Shown here one piece after another: positions 16,638 through 25,639 of a DNA stretch of 33,150 nucleotides. The number at the start of each line of letters is the position of its first letter. The first letter of the stretch is position 1. Made by a program: the position numbers and the translations under genes. This DNA is from Verrucomicrobiota bacterium (GTDB lineage Bacteria > Verrucomicrobiota > Verrucomicrobiae > Limisphaerales > UBA11358). Where the stretch lies: contig JACZKP010000214.1 in NCBI GenBank assembly GCA_014860005.1, positions 1 to 33,150 on the forward strand, read 5' to 3'. A model generated the notes under the pieces. The model did no database searches and was not told the origin of the DNA. It saw only the letters and a program-made list of their open reading frames with translations.

Positions 16638-17981
16638 CTACTTGTTTTTCTTGCGCTTCTTTGCGGCTGCCGGCTGGTCCTTCATGGACTCCTCAAACTG
16701 CCGATCCAGTTCCACGGGGCGCGCGTCCTTGAACTGGTCGAGCACCTTTTGCAGTTTCTCCTTCGCGGCGGTCTCGACCTTGGTGAGCGTGACCAAGTTC
16801 AAAGGTTTTTCCTCGAACGGATCGGCGGCCAGATCGAAGAACTGGCCGGTGCGGCAGAGCTTGTAGTCGTGGTTGAAGGCGAACTCGCGCACGGTGAGAT
16901 CGAGTCGTTGGCGCGGCGAATACCAGCAGTAGAGCCATTCGCGCGGCGTTCCCCTTTCGCCCCGCAATTGCGGAAGGAAGCTCACGCCATCCAAGTCGGT
17001 AGGCACCTTCACGTCCGCCGCCGCGCAGATCGTGGGCAGGAAATCCACGCTGCTGATGAGATCGCGGTTCACGCGCCCCTGTTTCATCACGGCGGGCCAA
17101 CTCGCAATGAACGGGACGTGCGTGCCGCGCTTTGTGGTGCTGCCCTTTCCGCCGGGAAAATCGGTGCCATTGAAACGACTGGTCACCGGGCGGGGCGAGC
17201 CGTTGTCGCCAAGGTACATGACGAGCGTGTTGTCGCGGATGCCCAGTTCATCAAGCTTCGCCACCAACCGGCCGATCAGCTTGTCCATGTAAGCGGTCAT
17301 GTCGGCGAAATGCTTCACGTCGCGGTTCACCTGCTCGCCGATGGCTTTTGCGTCCCAGTCCGGACTGTCCGGCGTGGGTTGAAAGGGATCGTGCGTGAGC
17401 ATCATCGGGTAGTAGAGGAAGAAGGGTTTGGCTTTCTGCCGCATCACGAAATCGAGCGCGAAGTCGTTGACCAGTTTAGGACCGTATTCGCCGTTGGAGA
17501 AATCTTTCTCCACGCCGTTGTGTTCGAGGCCGGGGTTGGCGTAGCGCGGCGGGCGGCGCGTGTGCTGCCAGAGATAGGATTCATCGAAGCCAAAATGCCG
17601 TGGCGAATCCTGCTCGCGCCCGAGCTGCCATTTGCCGCAGATGCCCGTGGCGTAGCCCGCCTTCTTGAGCAGATGCGCGAAGGTCGTCTCCGTGCGAACC
17701 AGCGTTCCGAAGTTGAGATAATTTCGCACGTTGTAGCGGCCGGTCATCAATTGGACGCGCGTCGGCGTGCAAAGCGGCTGGACGTGGCATTGCTCGAAGC
17801 GCATCCCAGTGGCGGCGAGCCGGTCGAGATTAGGCGTCTGATAGGACTGTCCGCCGTTGGCCGTGACGCACTCGTAGCCAAAATCATCGGCCATGATGAG
17901 GATGATGTTGGGTCGCTCGGCGGCGAAAGCCTGACCACAAGCGAACGCGAGCAGCGCAAACAGGTTGAGGAGAGATTTCAT
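16638..17981 (-). CDS. Secreted S1-family sulfatase
   Basis: 447 residues from ATG 17981 with a signal peptide MKSLLNLFALLAFACGQAFA. The metal-binding start is NIILIMADDFGYE, and the formylglycine motif is CTPTR (C71, in PLCTPTRVQLMTGR). ICGKWQLG and LGDNGSPRP complete the catalytic pocket. The C-terminus is lysine-rich (KKRKKNK). It follows the deleted sulfatase by 19 bp and is in the same operon. The ester it hydrolyses cannot be told from sequence alone. Confidence 0.9.
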   Translation of the reverse strand: MKSLLNLFALLAFACGQAFAAERPNIILIMADDFGYECVTANGGQSYQTPNLDRLAATGMRFEQCHVQPLCTPTRVQLMTGRYNVRNYLNFGTLVRTETTFAHLLKKAGYATGICGKWQLGREQDSPRHFGFDESYLWQHTRRPPRYANPGLEHNGVEKDFSNGEYGPKLVNDFALDFVMRQKAKPFFLYYPMMLTHDPFQPTPDSPDWDAKAIGEQVNRDVKHFADMTAYMDKLIGRLVAKLDELGIRDNTLVMYLGDNGSPRPVTSRFNGTDFPGGKGSTTKRGTHVPFIASWPAVMKQGRVNRDLISSVDFLPTICAAADVKVPTDLDGVSFLPQLRGERGTPREWLYCWYSPRQRLDLTVREFAFNHDYKLCRTGQFFDLAADPFEEKPLNLVTLTKVETAAKEKLQKVLDQFKDARPVELDRQFEESMKDQPAAAKKRKKNK

Positions 17982-18000
17982 GGATGGATGATTTGAAGGT

Positions 18001-18639
18001 TCAACGCCATTGCCCAGGTTCGTCAGTCCATTTCGTGATGACTTGGCGTTCGGTGACCGGCCACCACTCCTGGAGCTTGGCGGCGAGGCGAGCAACGACT
18101 TCGGAATTTTCCGCCGCGAGATTGTGATCCTCATGCGGGTCGGCGAGCAGATCGAAAAGCTGCGGACGTTTTTCCGTGCGCGGATGGCTGCTGGCGTAAC
18201 GACCGAGTTTGCCATCGTAGGTCAGCAGCAATTTCCATTTTCCCTCGATGGCCCAGCGATAGAGCAAACTGTCCTCGGGCCGGTCAATGTTTGCCACGTC
18301 ATGCGCAAACGTTTCGCCGAAGACGATCTGTCGCGGGGTGGGCTGGCCGGATTTCAAGATGGGCAGAAGGTTGTAGCCCGGCAGGTTTTTCGGAATCCCT
18401 ACGCCAGCGGCGGCAAGCGCGGTGGGTACGTATGCACGGCTGAACAACGCGCTCCGCAAGGCCAGCCGGTCGAGGTTCGGTGTCTCAATCTGTTTGTGGC
18501 CCATGAAACCGTAATCTGTCCACGCGTGGTCATCCGAAATGATGAACACGATGTTGGGCCGCGGTGCGTCGGCGGCGAACGCACCGGCATGGACGAGAAG
18601 GCAAAGCCCAATGGCGAAGAGCGTTTTCAGGCGTTTCAT
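18001..18639 (-). pseudogene. Sulfatase with an in-frame internal deletion removing the active site
   Basis: 212 codons from ATG 18639. The first 75 look like a normal sulfatase: MKRLKTLFAIGLCLLVHAGA, NIVFIISDDHAWTDYGFMG, TPNLDRLALRSALFSRAYVP. The frame then jumps at about 18410-18422 straight to the C-terminal half, AAAGVGIPKNLPGYNLLP, RWAIEGKWKLLLTYDGK and LFDLLADPHEDHNLAAE. Sister genes have the catalytic cysteine at residues 69-76, so the break falls exactly where it should be, and roughly 200-270 residues are missing. The frame is kept, so a protein could be made, but it cannot be a sulfatase. The upstream gene ends 8 bp before its start. Confidence 0.88.
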
Positions 18640-18647
18640 CGTTTGAA

Positions 18648-20435
18648 CTATGGGCCGGGGAGTAGTGTCAACGTCACGCGACGCATGTCCATCACGGACT
18701 TGCCGGGAATCTCAAGAGCACGCAAGGTGAGAGACCCCTGCCTTTTCGCCAGCGCGATTTCACCGAGCGTCAAAGTTCGGAACTCCTTCATCTGCGATTC
18801 GCCGGCGGGACGCGGCAGCGTGTCCTGGTTCGTGTAAAGCGGCGGATCCCAACCGGGCGCGACCTTGCCGGTGAGGTGGGCGTCTTTGAACGAAAGCTCG
18901 ATCGTCGCGCCGGCATCGGGCAATGGACAGGTGTAATCAATGGTTACCTCGTAGCGCCCCGCAGTGTGGACATCCAGCAGCCACACTATGCTGTCGTCCT
19001 GGCTCGTCCAGTTGACGAAGTAGGAACAGTTGGGCGCACCACTGCTGCGTCGCACGCCGCCGCGCGGCTCGCCATCGCGGGCGGGTAGCATGGTGATGGG
19101 AAACTCGCGGTAGCCGACGGGAATCGGACGCGGGTCCACAGCGTTGCCGCCCACGCCTCTCGATTTTGCCGGCCCGGCATCGCTGAACATCTCCTGCCGC
19201 CAGTCTTTGACGGCATCGGCCAGTTTGGCGGCGAGTGCGGGTTGTTGATCGTTGATTGGTGTGGTTTGTCCGGGGTCGGCGATCATGTCGAAAAGCCGGC
19301 CCGCGTTGTCGAAGCGATGTGTCTGGGAGCGGACGCTGACGTTGCCGCTCCAGGTGGAAAAAATCATGCGTTCAGGCCAGTTGACGTTCTGCTTCATGAA
19401 AAGTGGCGTGAGATCGCGGCCATCGAGCGGCTTGCCACCAACGCGCGGGATGCCGGCCAACGCGGTGAGCGTGGGCAGCAAATCAATCGCACCGGCGATC
19501 TGCGTGACGGTGTGCCCGGCGGGCAGCTTCGCCGGCCAGCTTACGTAACACACCGAGCGGACGCCGCCCTCGTCGGTGTTGCCCTTTCGGCCCTTCATCC
19601 CGCCGGTCCAGCGCATCGAGTTCGGCCCGTTGTCGGAGAAGTAGAGGATGATTGTATTCTCCTCCAGCTTGTGCTCGCGAAGTTTGGCGAGCACGCGGCC
19701 GACGTTCCAATCCTGGTTTTCCATCATGGCGAGCGCGCAACGGGTCTGGTCGGTGACTTCCTGGCCCGGCACGGTCGCGGTTTGCGTGATGGGCTTGTTC
19801 TTGAACCGCGCCCAGTCCCGCTCCGGCGCGGCCCACGGCGAATGTGGCGTGGTGAAGGGCACGTAACAGAGGAAAGGCTTGTCCTTGTTCCTCTCGATGA
19901 AGAGCAGCGCGCGATCCGTGCAGACATCCACAATGTAACCCTGGGTGCGGATCATCCGGCCATTCTCCTCCAGCGGCGCGTTGAAGTATTCGCCCCAATG
20001 CCCGGACGTGTGGCCGAAGTATTCGTCGAAGCCGCGGGCCATGGGATGATACGGCCACTGGCTGCCGTTATGCCATTTGCCAAACGCGCCCGTGGCGTAG
20101 CCGGCGGCCTTGAAGGCGTCGGCCACCGTCCTCTCCCCGAGATCAAGCCGCTCCTGCCCGGTGGAAACACCGCGCACACCGCCGCGCGGATGATAACGCC
20201 CGGTGAGAAACTCCGCGCGAGTGGGAGCGCACACCGGCTGCACGAAAAAACGTTCCAGCGAGACGCCGCCCTTTGCGATGGAATCAATGTTGGGCGTGCG
20301 CAACTGCGTGTTGCCGGAATGGCTGTAATCGCCCCAGCCCGCATCGTCGGCGAGGAAGATGACGACGTTGGGTCGGGCGAACGCAGCAAGGTGTGAGGCG
20401 GCGAGCAGAAGTAGGGCGAGGAGGCGGAGTTTCAC
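18648..20435 (-). CDS. Secreted S1-family sulfatase with C-terminal beta-rich extension
   Basis: About 595 residues. I choose GTG 20435, 13 bp after the previous stop, because it gives a clean signal peptide (VKLRLLALLLLAASHLAAFA); the in-frame ATG at 20510 overlaps the neighbour by 62 bp. The metal site is NVVIFLADDAGWGDY and the formylglycine motif CAPTR (C69, in PVCAPTRAEFLTGR). AFGKWHNG and YFSDNGP follow. After about residue 440 comes an extra region of about 150 residues (SIVWLLDVHTAGRYEVTIDY, MKEFRTLTLGEIALAKRQG) that looks like a carbohydrate-binding beta-sandwich. This would place it among sulfatases that target larger glycans. Confidence 0.88.
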   Translation of the reverse strand: MKLRLLALLLLAASHLAAFARPNVVIFLADDAGWGDYSHSGNTQLRTPNIDSIAKGGVSLERFFVQPVCAPTRAEFLTGRYHPRGGVRGVSTGQERLDLGERTVADAFKAAGYATGAFGKWHNGSQWPYHPMARGFDEYFGHTSGHWGEYFNAPLEENGRMIRTQGYIVDVCTDRALLFIERNKDKPFLCYVPFTTPHSPWAAPERDWARFKNKPITQTATVPGQEVTDQTRCALAMMENQDWNVGRVLAKLREHKLEENTIILYFSDNGPNSMRWTGGMKGRKGNTDEGGVRSVCYVSWPAKLPAGHTVTQIAGAIDLLPTLTALAGIPRVGGKPLDGRDLTPLFMKQNVNWPERMIFSTWSGNVSVRSQTHRFDNAGRLFDMIADPGQTTPINDQQPALAAKLADAVKDWRQEMFSDAGPAKSRGVGGNAVDPRPIPVGYREFPITMLPARDGEPRGGVRRSSGAPNCSYFVNWTSQDDSIVWLLDVHTAGRYEVTIDYTCPLPDAGATIELSFKDAHLTGKVAPGWDPPLYTNQDTLPRPAGESQMKEFRTLTLGEIALAKRQGSLTLRALEIPGKSVMDMRRVTLTLLPGP

Positions 20436-20448
20436 GGCATGTTGGGGT

Positions 20449-21870
20449 TTAGAGATTGGAAAAGGTTGCGGTGAGTTCGAGCGGATCGTCGAGTTCTCGT
20501 TGTAGCGCACGAAGGCGCTCGAAGAGCGCGGCGCGGCGGCCGGCGTGCGCGGGATCAGCGGCTAGGTCGTGCCGTTCGTCGGGATCGGCGGCGACGTGAA
20601 AAAGGCGGGCGACACGCGCTTTTGGATACAGGATGAGCTTCCAGCCGTCGTGGACGACGGCGCGCTGGAGTTGGAGATAGGCACCGTAGATGGCGGCGCG
20701 CGCGGCAGGCGATTTCTCACCGCGCAACAACGGCAGCAGGCTGTGGAACTCGACCTGCTCGGGCTTCGGCACGCCGGCGAGATCGAGCGCGGTAGCCATC
20801 ACGTCCTGAAGGTAAATCGGCGCGCTGATCTTTGCGCCCGCCTTTACGCCGGGGCCGGCGACGACGAAGGGTACGCGCAGGCTGTGATCATACATGTTCT
20901 GCTTTCCAAACAGTCCGTGATGTCCGACCGCAAGGCCGTGATCGGAGGTAAGGAATATCCAGGTGTTGTCCCTTTGCCCGGATTTTTCCAGCGCGTCGAG
21001 GATGCGCCCAACCTGCGCGTCCAGGTGCGTGATGAGCGCGTAATATTCCTGCCGGTGAACCTTCACCGCGTGCTCGCTGCGCGGAAAGGGGCCGAGCTTT
21101 TCATCGCGCAACGCGGCGCTGCATCCGATCGCGTCCTTGTGCGGGTACTCAGGCAGGAAGTTCTTCGGCACCGCAATGCGACTGAGTGGATATTTATCTA
21201 CGTATTCTTGAGGCGATTGCCGCGGGTCGTGCGGCGCGTTGAAGGCGACATACATGAAGAACGGTTTGCCGCCTTGCTTCGCCACGCCGAGAAACTCCAC
21301 GGCATCGTCAGCCGTGACTTCGCTCCAATGTTTCCCGCCCGCCCAGAAGCCGCCAAACTTCGGATCACTCGGACTCCACGGATCGGGCTTGCCGGCGAGT
21401 GGGCGATTGTAACCGGCGGCCGTGTCGCTGGGCATTCCCGGACGAATGTGCCTGGCCACGTCAAAGGCTTTTGCGGCATCCGCCTTGATGTGCCACTTGC
21501 CGGTGAAATATGTGGCATAACCGGCGCGGGACATCATCTGCGGCCAGAGCCGGCCAGCTTCACGTTCCTTTTCAGTCGCGTCGTAAATGGCGTTCGCGCG
21601 CCACACGCTCCGCCCGGTGATGAGCATGGTGCGACTGGCCACGCACACGGCGCCACTCCACGAGCCCATGTTGTAGGCGTGCGTGAACGTCGTGCCGCGT
21701 TGCACGAGCCGGTCGAGATTTGGCGTATCAATGTCGGTGTGGCCGAAAGCGCGGATCGTTTCAAAGGACTGGTCGTCGGTGAAGAGGAAGAGGATGTTCG
21801 GCTGCTTTGCGCCGGCAGTGCATGCATGGAGCAAGATCGCGGCGGTGCAGAGGATGCGGAGAAGTTTCAT
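20449..21870 (-). CDS. Secreted S1-family sulfatase with CVASR active-site motif
   Basis: 473 residues from ATG 21870, which shares one base with the previous stop (TGATG). The signal peptide MKLLRILCTAAILLHACTAG is followed by NILFLFTDDQSFETIRAFGH. The formylglycine site is CVASR (C76, in SGAVCVASRTMLITGR), with alanine in place of the usual proline, an accepted variant in several sulfatase subfamilies. FTGKWHIK, MYVAFNAPHDPRQSP and LTSDHGLAVGHHGLFGKQNM complete the pocket; the SDHGLAVG type is common in choline- or iduronate-sulfatase-like groups. Confidence 0.9.
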   Translation of the reverse strand: MKLLRILCTAAILLHACTAGAKQPNILFLFTDDQSFETIRAFGHTDIDTPNLDRLVQRGTTFTHAYNMGSWSGAVCVASRTMLITGRSVWRANAIYDATEKEREAGRLWPQMMSRAGYATYFTGKWHIKADAAKAFDVARHIRPGMPSDTAAGYNRPLAGKPDPWSPSDPKFGGFWAGGKHWSEVTADDAVEFLGVAKQGGKPFFMYVAFNAPHDPRQSPQEYVDKYPLSRIAVPKNFLPEYPHKDAIGCSAALRDEKLGPFPRSEHAVKVHRQEYYALITHLDAQVGRILDALEKSGQRDNTWIFLTSDHGLAVGHHGLFGKQNMYDHSLRVPFVVAGPGVKAGAKISAPIYLQDVMATALDLAGVPKPEQVEFHSLLPLLRGEKSPAARAAIYGAYLQLQRAVVHDGWKLILYPKARVARLFHVAADPDERHDLAADPAHAGRRAALFERLRALQRELDDPLELTATFSNL

Positions 21871-23360
21871 CACTTGGCTCGTGGATTCTTGACCGGTCGG
21901 TTGGCAATGCGACCGCTTGGTTTGGTTGGTTCGTAGTTCGCGTTCGGTGTGGGGAATTTTGCGCCGACTTGCTTCTGCCACGCGTGCAACTCATCGCGCA
22001 GTCGCGCCGCACGTTGCATTTCCTTGGCCGCGAGGTCCTGCTTTTCACCGAGGTCTTGCGAGAGATTGAACAACTCAACCCGCTTGTCCTCCTGCCACTC
22101 GATGAGTTTCCAGTCACCGCGCCGAATGGCCGCGCCCGGCGCGCCGCCTTGATTGCCGTAGTGCGGGTAATGCCAGAATAACGCGCGCTCCGGCAACGTG
22201 CCGCCCTTGAGCAAGGACACGAGACTCACGCCATCGAGAACCTGGCCGGGCTGCGGTTTCGCGCCGGTCGCTTCGAGCAACGTGGGAAAAAAGTCCGGGC
22301 TGCTCACCGGCGTATTCACGACGCTGCCCGCTTTCACCACGCCCGGCCAGCGCACGAGCAGCGGCTCGCGGATGCCGCCCTCATACAGCCAACCCTTCCC
22401 ACCGCGCAGCGGGAGATTTGACGTGGGCCAACCTTCGCTTGTCGAAAGTCCGCCGTTGTCGCTGGTGAAGATCACGAGCGTATTCTCGCGCAGGCCGAGT
22501 TCGTCGAGCTTCGCGAGCACCTTGCCCACGGCGAGGTCCATCGCCTCGACCATGCCCGCATAGACCGCGTGCTCCTGCACGAGCCGCACGTCGCGCGGCT
22601 CCTCGCGTCCCCATTTCTCGACCAGCCCGAGCCGCGTGCGCTTTTCCTCATACTTCTTCCGCAAATCCTCGCGCGCCATCAGCGGCGTGTGGACGGAGTA
22701 AAACGAGAAGTAGGCGAAGAACGGCCGGTCGTTGTTGGCTTCAATGAACTTTGCCGTCTCGGTCGCAAGCCGGTCCGGCAAATGTTCACCCTCCGGCCCA
22801 TCGCTCAACCGTGGATTGCCGTAGGGCGAGAAGTATTTGTTTCCGCCATACGGGCCGCCACGATCAATGCCGCCCAGGTTCACATCGAAGCCCTGGTTCT
22901 CCGGCCAGAAACCTTCCGGGCCGAGATGCCATTTGCCGGCGAAGAACGTGGCGTAGCCCGCCGACTTCATCGCCTTCGCGAGCGTGGGCGCGTCGAGCGC
23001 GAGGCGGTCGGTGTAAGGCGCGGGCCGAAGGATCGTGTTTCGATTCCATTTTTCCGGCGCGGCGGCGCCGATGTAATCCGTGATGCCTGTGCGCTGCGGC
23101 CATTGGCCCGTCAGGATGCTTGCCCGTGTGGGTGAACATACGGGACAGGCGGCATACGCATCGGTGAAGCGAGCACCTTCCTTTGCCAGGCGGTCAAGAT
23201 TCGGCGTCTCATGAAACGTGCTGCCGTAAGCGCCCAGATCGCGCTGGCCAAGGTCGTCGGCGAGAAAGAAAACGATGTTGGGTTTTGCGGCTGCGGCGGC
23301 AGCGGTCACGGCGGCCGCGCAAAGCAACGCGAGACTGGCAGGGAAAGTGAGAAGGCGCAT
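21870..23360 (-). CDS. Secreted S1-family sulfatase
   Basis: About 496 residues from ATG 23360 (MRLLTFPASLALLCAAAVTA). An equally possible start is GTG 23375, which overlaps the previous stop as GTGA and adds five residues; the frame to 23621 lies in the neighbour and is unlikely. The metal site is NIVFFLADDLGQRDLGAYGS and the formylglycine motif CSPTR (C75 from the ATG, in CPVCSPTRASILTGQWPQR). FAGKWHLGPEGFWPENQGFD and IFTSDNGGLS follow. The GFWPENQGFDVN segment is typical of the large group of Verrucomicrobial and Planctomycetal arylsulfatases. Confidence 0.9.
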   Translation of the reverse strand: MRLLTFPASLALLCAAAVTAAAAAAKPNIVFFLADDLGQRDLGAYGSTFHETPNLDRLAKEGARFTDAYAACPVCSPTRASILTGQWPQRTGITDYIGAAAPEKWNRNTILRPAPYTDRLALDAPTLAKAMKSAGYATFFAGKWHLGPEGFWPENQGFDVNLGGIDRGGPYGGNKYFSPYGNPRLSDGPEGEHLPDRLATETAKFIEANNDRPFFAYFSFYSVHTPLMAREDLRKKYEEKRTRLGLVEKWGREEPRDVRLVQEHAVYAGMVEAMDLAVGKVLAKLDELGLRENTLVIFTSDNGGLSTSEGWPTSNLPLRGGKGWLYEGGIREPLLVRWPGVVKAGSVVNTPVSSPDFFPTLLEATGAKPQPGQVLDGVSLVSLLKGGTLPERALFWHYPHYGNQGGAPGAAIRRGDWKLIEWQEDKRVELFNLSQDLGEKQDLAAKEMQRAARLRDELHAWQKQVGAKFPTPNANYEPTKPSGRIANRPVKNPRAK

Positions 23361-23371
23361 GGAGATAAGTT

Positions 23372-25189
23372 TCACGGCGGGTTGAGCAGATAGCGCGGAA
23401 TGCGGTCGCCGGGTTCGCTGAACTTCAGGTTGCGCACGAGGTCCCGGGCTTGCGCCAGCGGAACGAATCCGGCTTGCCGCATAAAATCCAACGCGTTCTG
23501 CGCGGCGAGCGCTTCGTGGGTGTTGCCGGTCTGGAGCACGGTGGCGATGGTCTCCACCGCCGCCGCCGGCTCGCCGAGATGCGCGATCGCTTCGGCGGCC
23601 ACGACGCGGATGTCGGGCCACTCGTCGTTCAGCAACGCGCGCAAATTCGCTTTTGCCGATTCAGCCTTGCTTTGCAGGATGAGGCAGCCCGTGGCGGCCC
23701 AATAACGGATGACTGGATGCGGATCGTCCAAGGCTGCGACGAAGGCGGGCAGGTGCGTGGGGTTGCGGTCACTGGCTTTGTCCGCGAGATCAAGGATGCG
23801 TGCCAGCGGATAGGCATCGCTCTGCGCGTAGTCGTAAATGGTTTTCTCACCGGCCAGCTTGGGGAACATGCCTTCGGGGATGAAGCCGGTGTCGCGTGTG
23901 GCGAGGATTTCATTGCGCAACGCAGCACGCAGTCTGGCGACCTGCGCAGCGTGCTGCGGTTCGGCCATGCGGTTGTTGATCTCATGCGGGTCGTCTGCGA
24001 GACGATAAAACTCCTCGCCCGGTTTGGGTTTCCAGTAGGCGGACTGGATTTCGTTGCAGCGGCCCCCTTCAAATTCGGCGAACCATGACCGCATGCTGGG
24101 CTGCACCTGGAACGGATACGAGTAATGCTGCCCCCACGGGCGATGCGGCGAGTAGTTCCGGACGTAACGGAATTCACCGCCGCGCACGGCGCGCACCGTG
24201 TCATATCGCTCGTCCATGCGCCCGCGGAACAGGAAGACGTGCTCGCGCGGCGCGGATTTCTTTTCGCCGAGGAACGGCCGGCCCTCGTAGTGCGCAGGAA
24301 TCGCCACGCCGCACAGGCTGAAGACTGTTGCGGGGAAATCCACAAAACTGACGAGGTCGTTCACCCACTCGCCCGGTTTGGCTGGCGCGAGATGCGCCCA
24401 CTTCTCCGGAAAGCGGATGATGAGCGGCACGCGCGTGCCGGAGTCGTGAATGTTGCGTTTGCCGCGCGGCAGCGCGCCGCCGTGGTCGCCGTAGTAGAAG
24501 ACGATGGTGTCCTCGGCGAGACCTGCCCGCTCCAGTTCGGCCAACACTTTGCCCACCTGTTCGTCCATCAGCGTCATCTGGTCGTAATAGTTGGCCCAGT
24601 CGCGGCGGATGTCCGGCGTATCCGGATGATACGGCGGCAGGGGAATCTTTTCCGGCGGCACGCGAAAACTGGTCTTGCCCGGTTTCGGCGCGACCTGGCT
24701 TTCGTGGCTGGTGGTGAAATTGAACACGGCGAAAAACGGCTGGCCGGGCGCGCGATTCTGGTAGTGCGCCTTGTTGCTGCTCTCGTCCCAAATTTTGCGC
24801 ACACCAGCCAGATTATAATCGGTCTTGGAATTGTTCGAACAATAGTAGCCCGCGGCGCGCAGGTGCTCGGGGTAAAGCTTGAACTGCTCCGGAATCGCCA
24901 CGCTGCTGCGGTGATGATGGACCCCAAGCGACGACGCATACATGCCCGTGATGAGCGTGGTGCGCACGCTGGAGCAGACGGGCGCGTTGGCGAACGCGTT
25001 CCGGTAACGCACGCCCTGCGCGGCGAGCCGGTCAAGGTGCGGCGTCTGCGCCAAGGCATCGCCGTAGCAGCCGAGGTACGGGCTGTTGTCCTCGCTCGTG
25101 ATCCAAAGAATGTTCGGCCGGTCGGCGGCAGTGGCCGCGCCCAGCGCGAATAGCAATGCACCGATTGATACGAGTGTCTTGGTTGGCAT
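23372..25189 (-). CDS. Secreted S1-family sulfatase with CSSVR motif and C-terminal HEAT repeats
   Basis: 605 residues from ATG 25189, first gene of the sulfatase operon. The signal peptide is MPTKTLVSIGALLFALGAAT. NILWITSEDNSPYLGCYGDA replaces the common ADD start. The formylglycine site reads CSSVR (C72, in APVCSSVRTTLITG), with serine and valine at the positions usually held by proline and threonine or serine; the arginine is kept. FYYGDHGGALPRGKRN is the C-terminal metal motif. From about residue 490 come HEAT-like helical repeats, e.g. LPAFVAALDDPHPVIRYWAA and DIRVVAAEAIAHLGEPAAAV. Such fused repeats probably bind a partner protein or substrate. Confidence 0.88.
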   Translation of the reverse strand: MPTKTLVSIGALLFALGAATAADRPNILWITSEDNSPYLGCYGDALAQTPHLDRLAAQGVRYRNAFANAPVCSSVRTTLITGMYASSLGVHHHRSSVAIPEQFKLYPEHLRAAGYYCSNNSKTDYNLAGVRKIWDESSNKAHYQNRAPGQPFFAVFNFTTSHESQVAPKPGKTSFRVPPEKIPLPPYHPDTPDIRRDWANYYDQMTLMDEQVGKVLAELERAGLAEDTIVFYYGDHGGALPRGKRNIHDSGTRVPLIIRFPEKWAHLAPAKPGEWVNDLVSFVDFPATVFSLCGVAIPAHYEGRPFLGEKKSAPREHVFLFRGRMDERYDTVRAVRGGEFRYVRNYSPHRPWGQHYSYPFQVQPSMRSWFAEFEGGRCNEIQSAYWKPKPGEEFYRLADDPHEINNRMAEPQHAAQVARLRAALRNEILATRDTGFIPEGMFPKLAGEKTIYDYAQSDAYPLARILDLADKASDRNPTHLPAFVAALDDPHPVIRYWAATGCLILQSKAESAKANLRALLNDEWPDIRVVAAEAIAHLGEPAAAVETIATVLQTGNTHEALAAQNALDFMRQAGFVPLAQARDLVRNLKFSEPGDRIPRYLLNPP

Positions 25190-25639
25190 GAGCTGGACTG
25201 GATTCGTTGTTTGCTCTTCTTCTTCGGGCGGCTCTCGCGGCGGAATGAAGACTTCCCGTCCATTCAACGGTCTGAGGACCGATTGCGCCAGTAATTTTCA
25301 CGCACGAATAATTTACCGTCCGCCGGTCACGAGAACTGTAGAGCATTATGCCCAAATCCGGGGGCAGGGCTCCGCCGGTACGACTTTGAGAACGAGGTGC
25401 GATTTCGCGTGAAACCGTGCCGGGCTTGCGCCATACTTCGCGTGGGAAACTGGGGATCTGATGAAAAGCTTCGTTCAACGCCGCTGCGAGCAAGTGCTCA
25501 GGCGACCTCTCATTTCGGGTCATATTCTGATCACCCCGTGTGCCACGCCCAGGTACCGTGCGGCCAGTCCGCAACCAACCCTTCCGCCAGCCAGCTCGGG
25601 GTTTCCGACTTGATGGCGGACGAACCAGCCAGGAAAGCC
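25190..25639. other. Divergent intergenic region of the sulfatase operon and the Tat protein
   Basis: 450 bp between oppositely transcribed units. The promoter for the sulfatase operon must lie here, but no strong sigma-70 boxes could be assigned with confidence. A frame from 25397 runs into the plus-strand gene but lacks protein-like composition before the twin-arginine signal. Confidence 0.45.

Noticed and set aside
15241..21936. Several 380-460-codon plus-strand frames opposite the sulfatases
   Set aside because: They mirror the sulfatase codons, lack domains and run against an evident operon.
25397..25639. Extended N-terminus of the Tat protein
   Set aside because: A Tat signal normally lies at the protein start, and ATG 25640 has an AGGA site just upstream.
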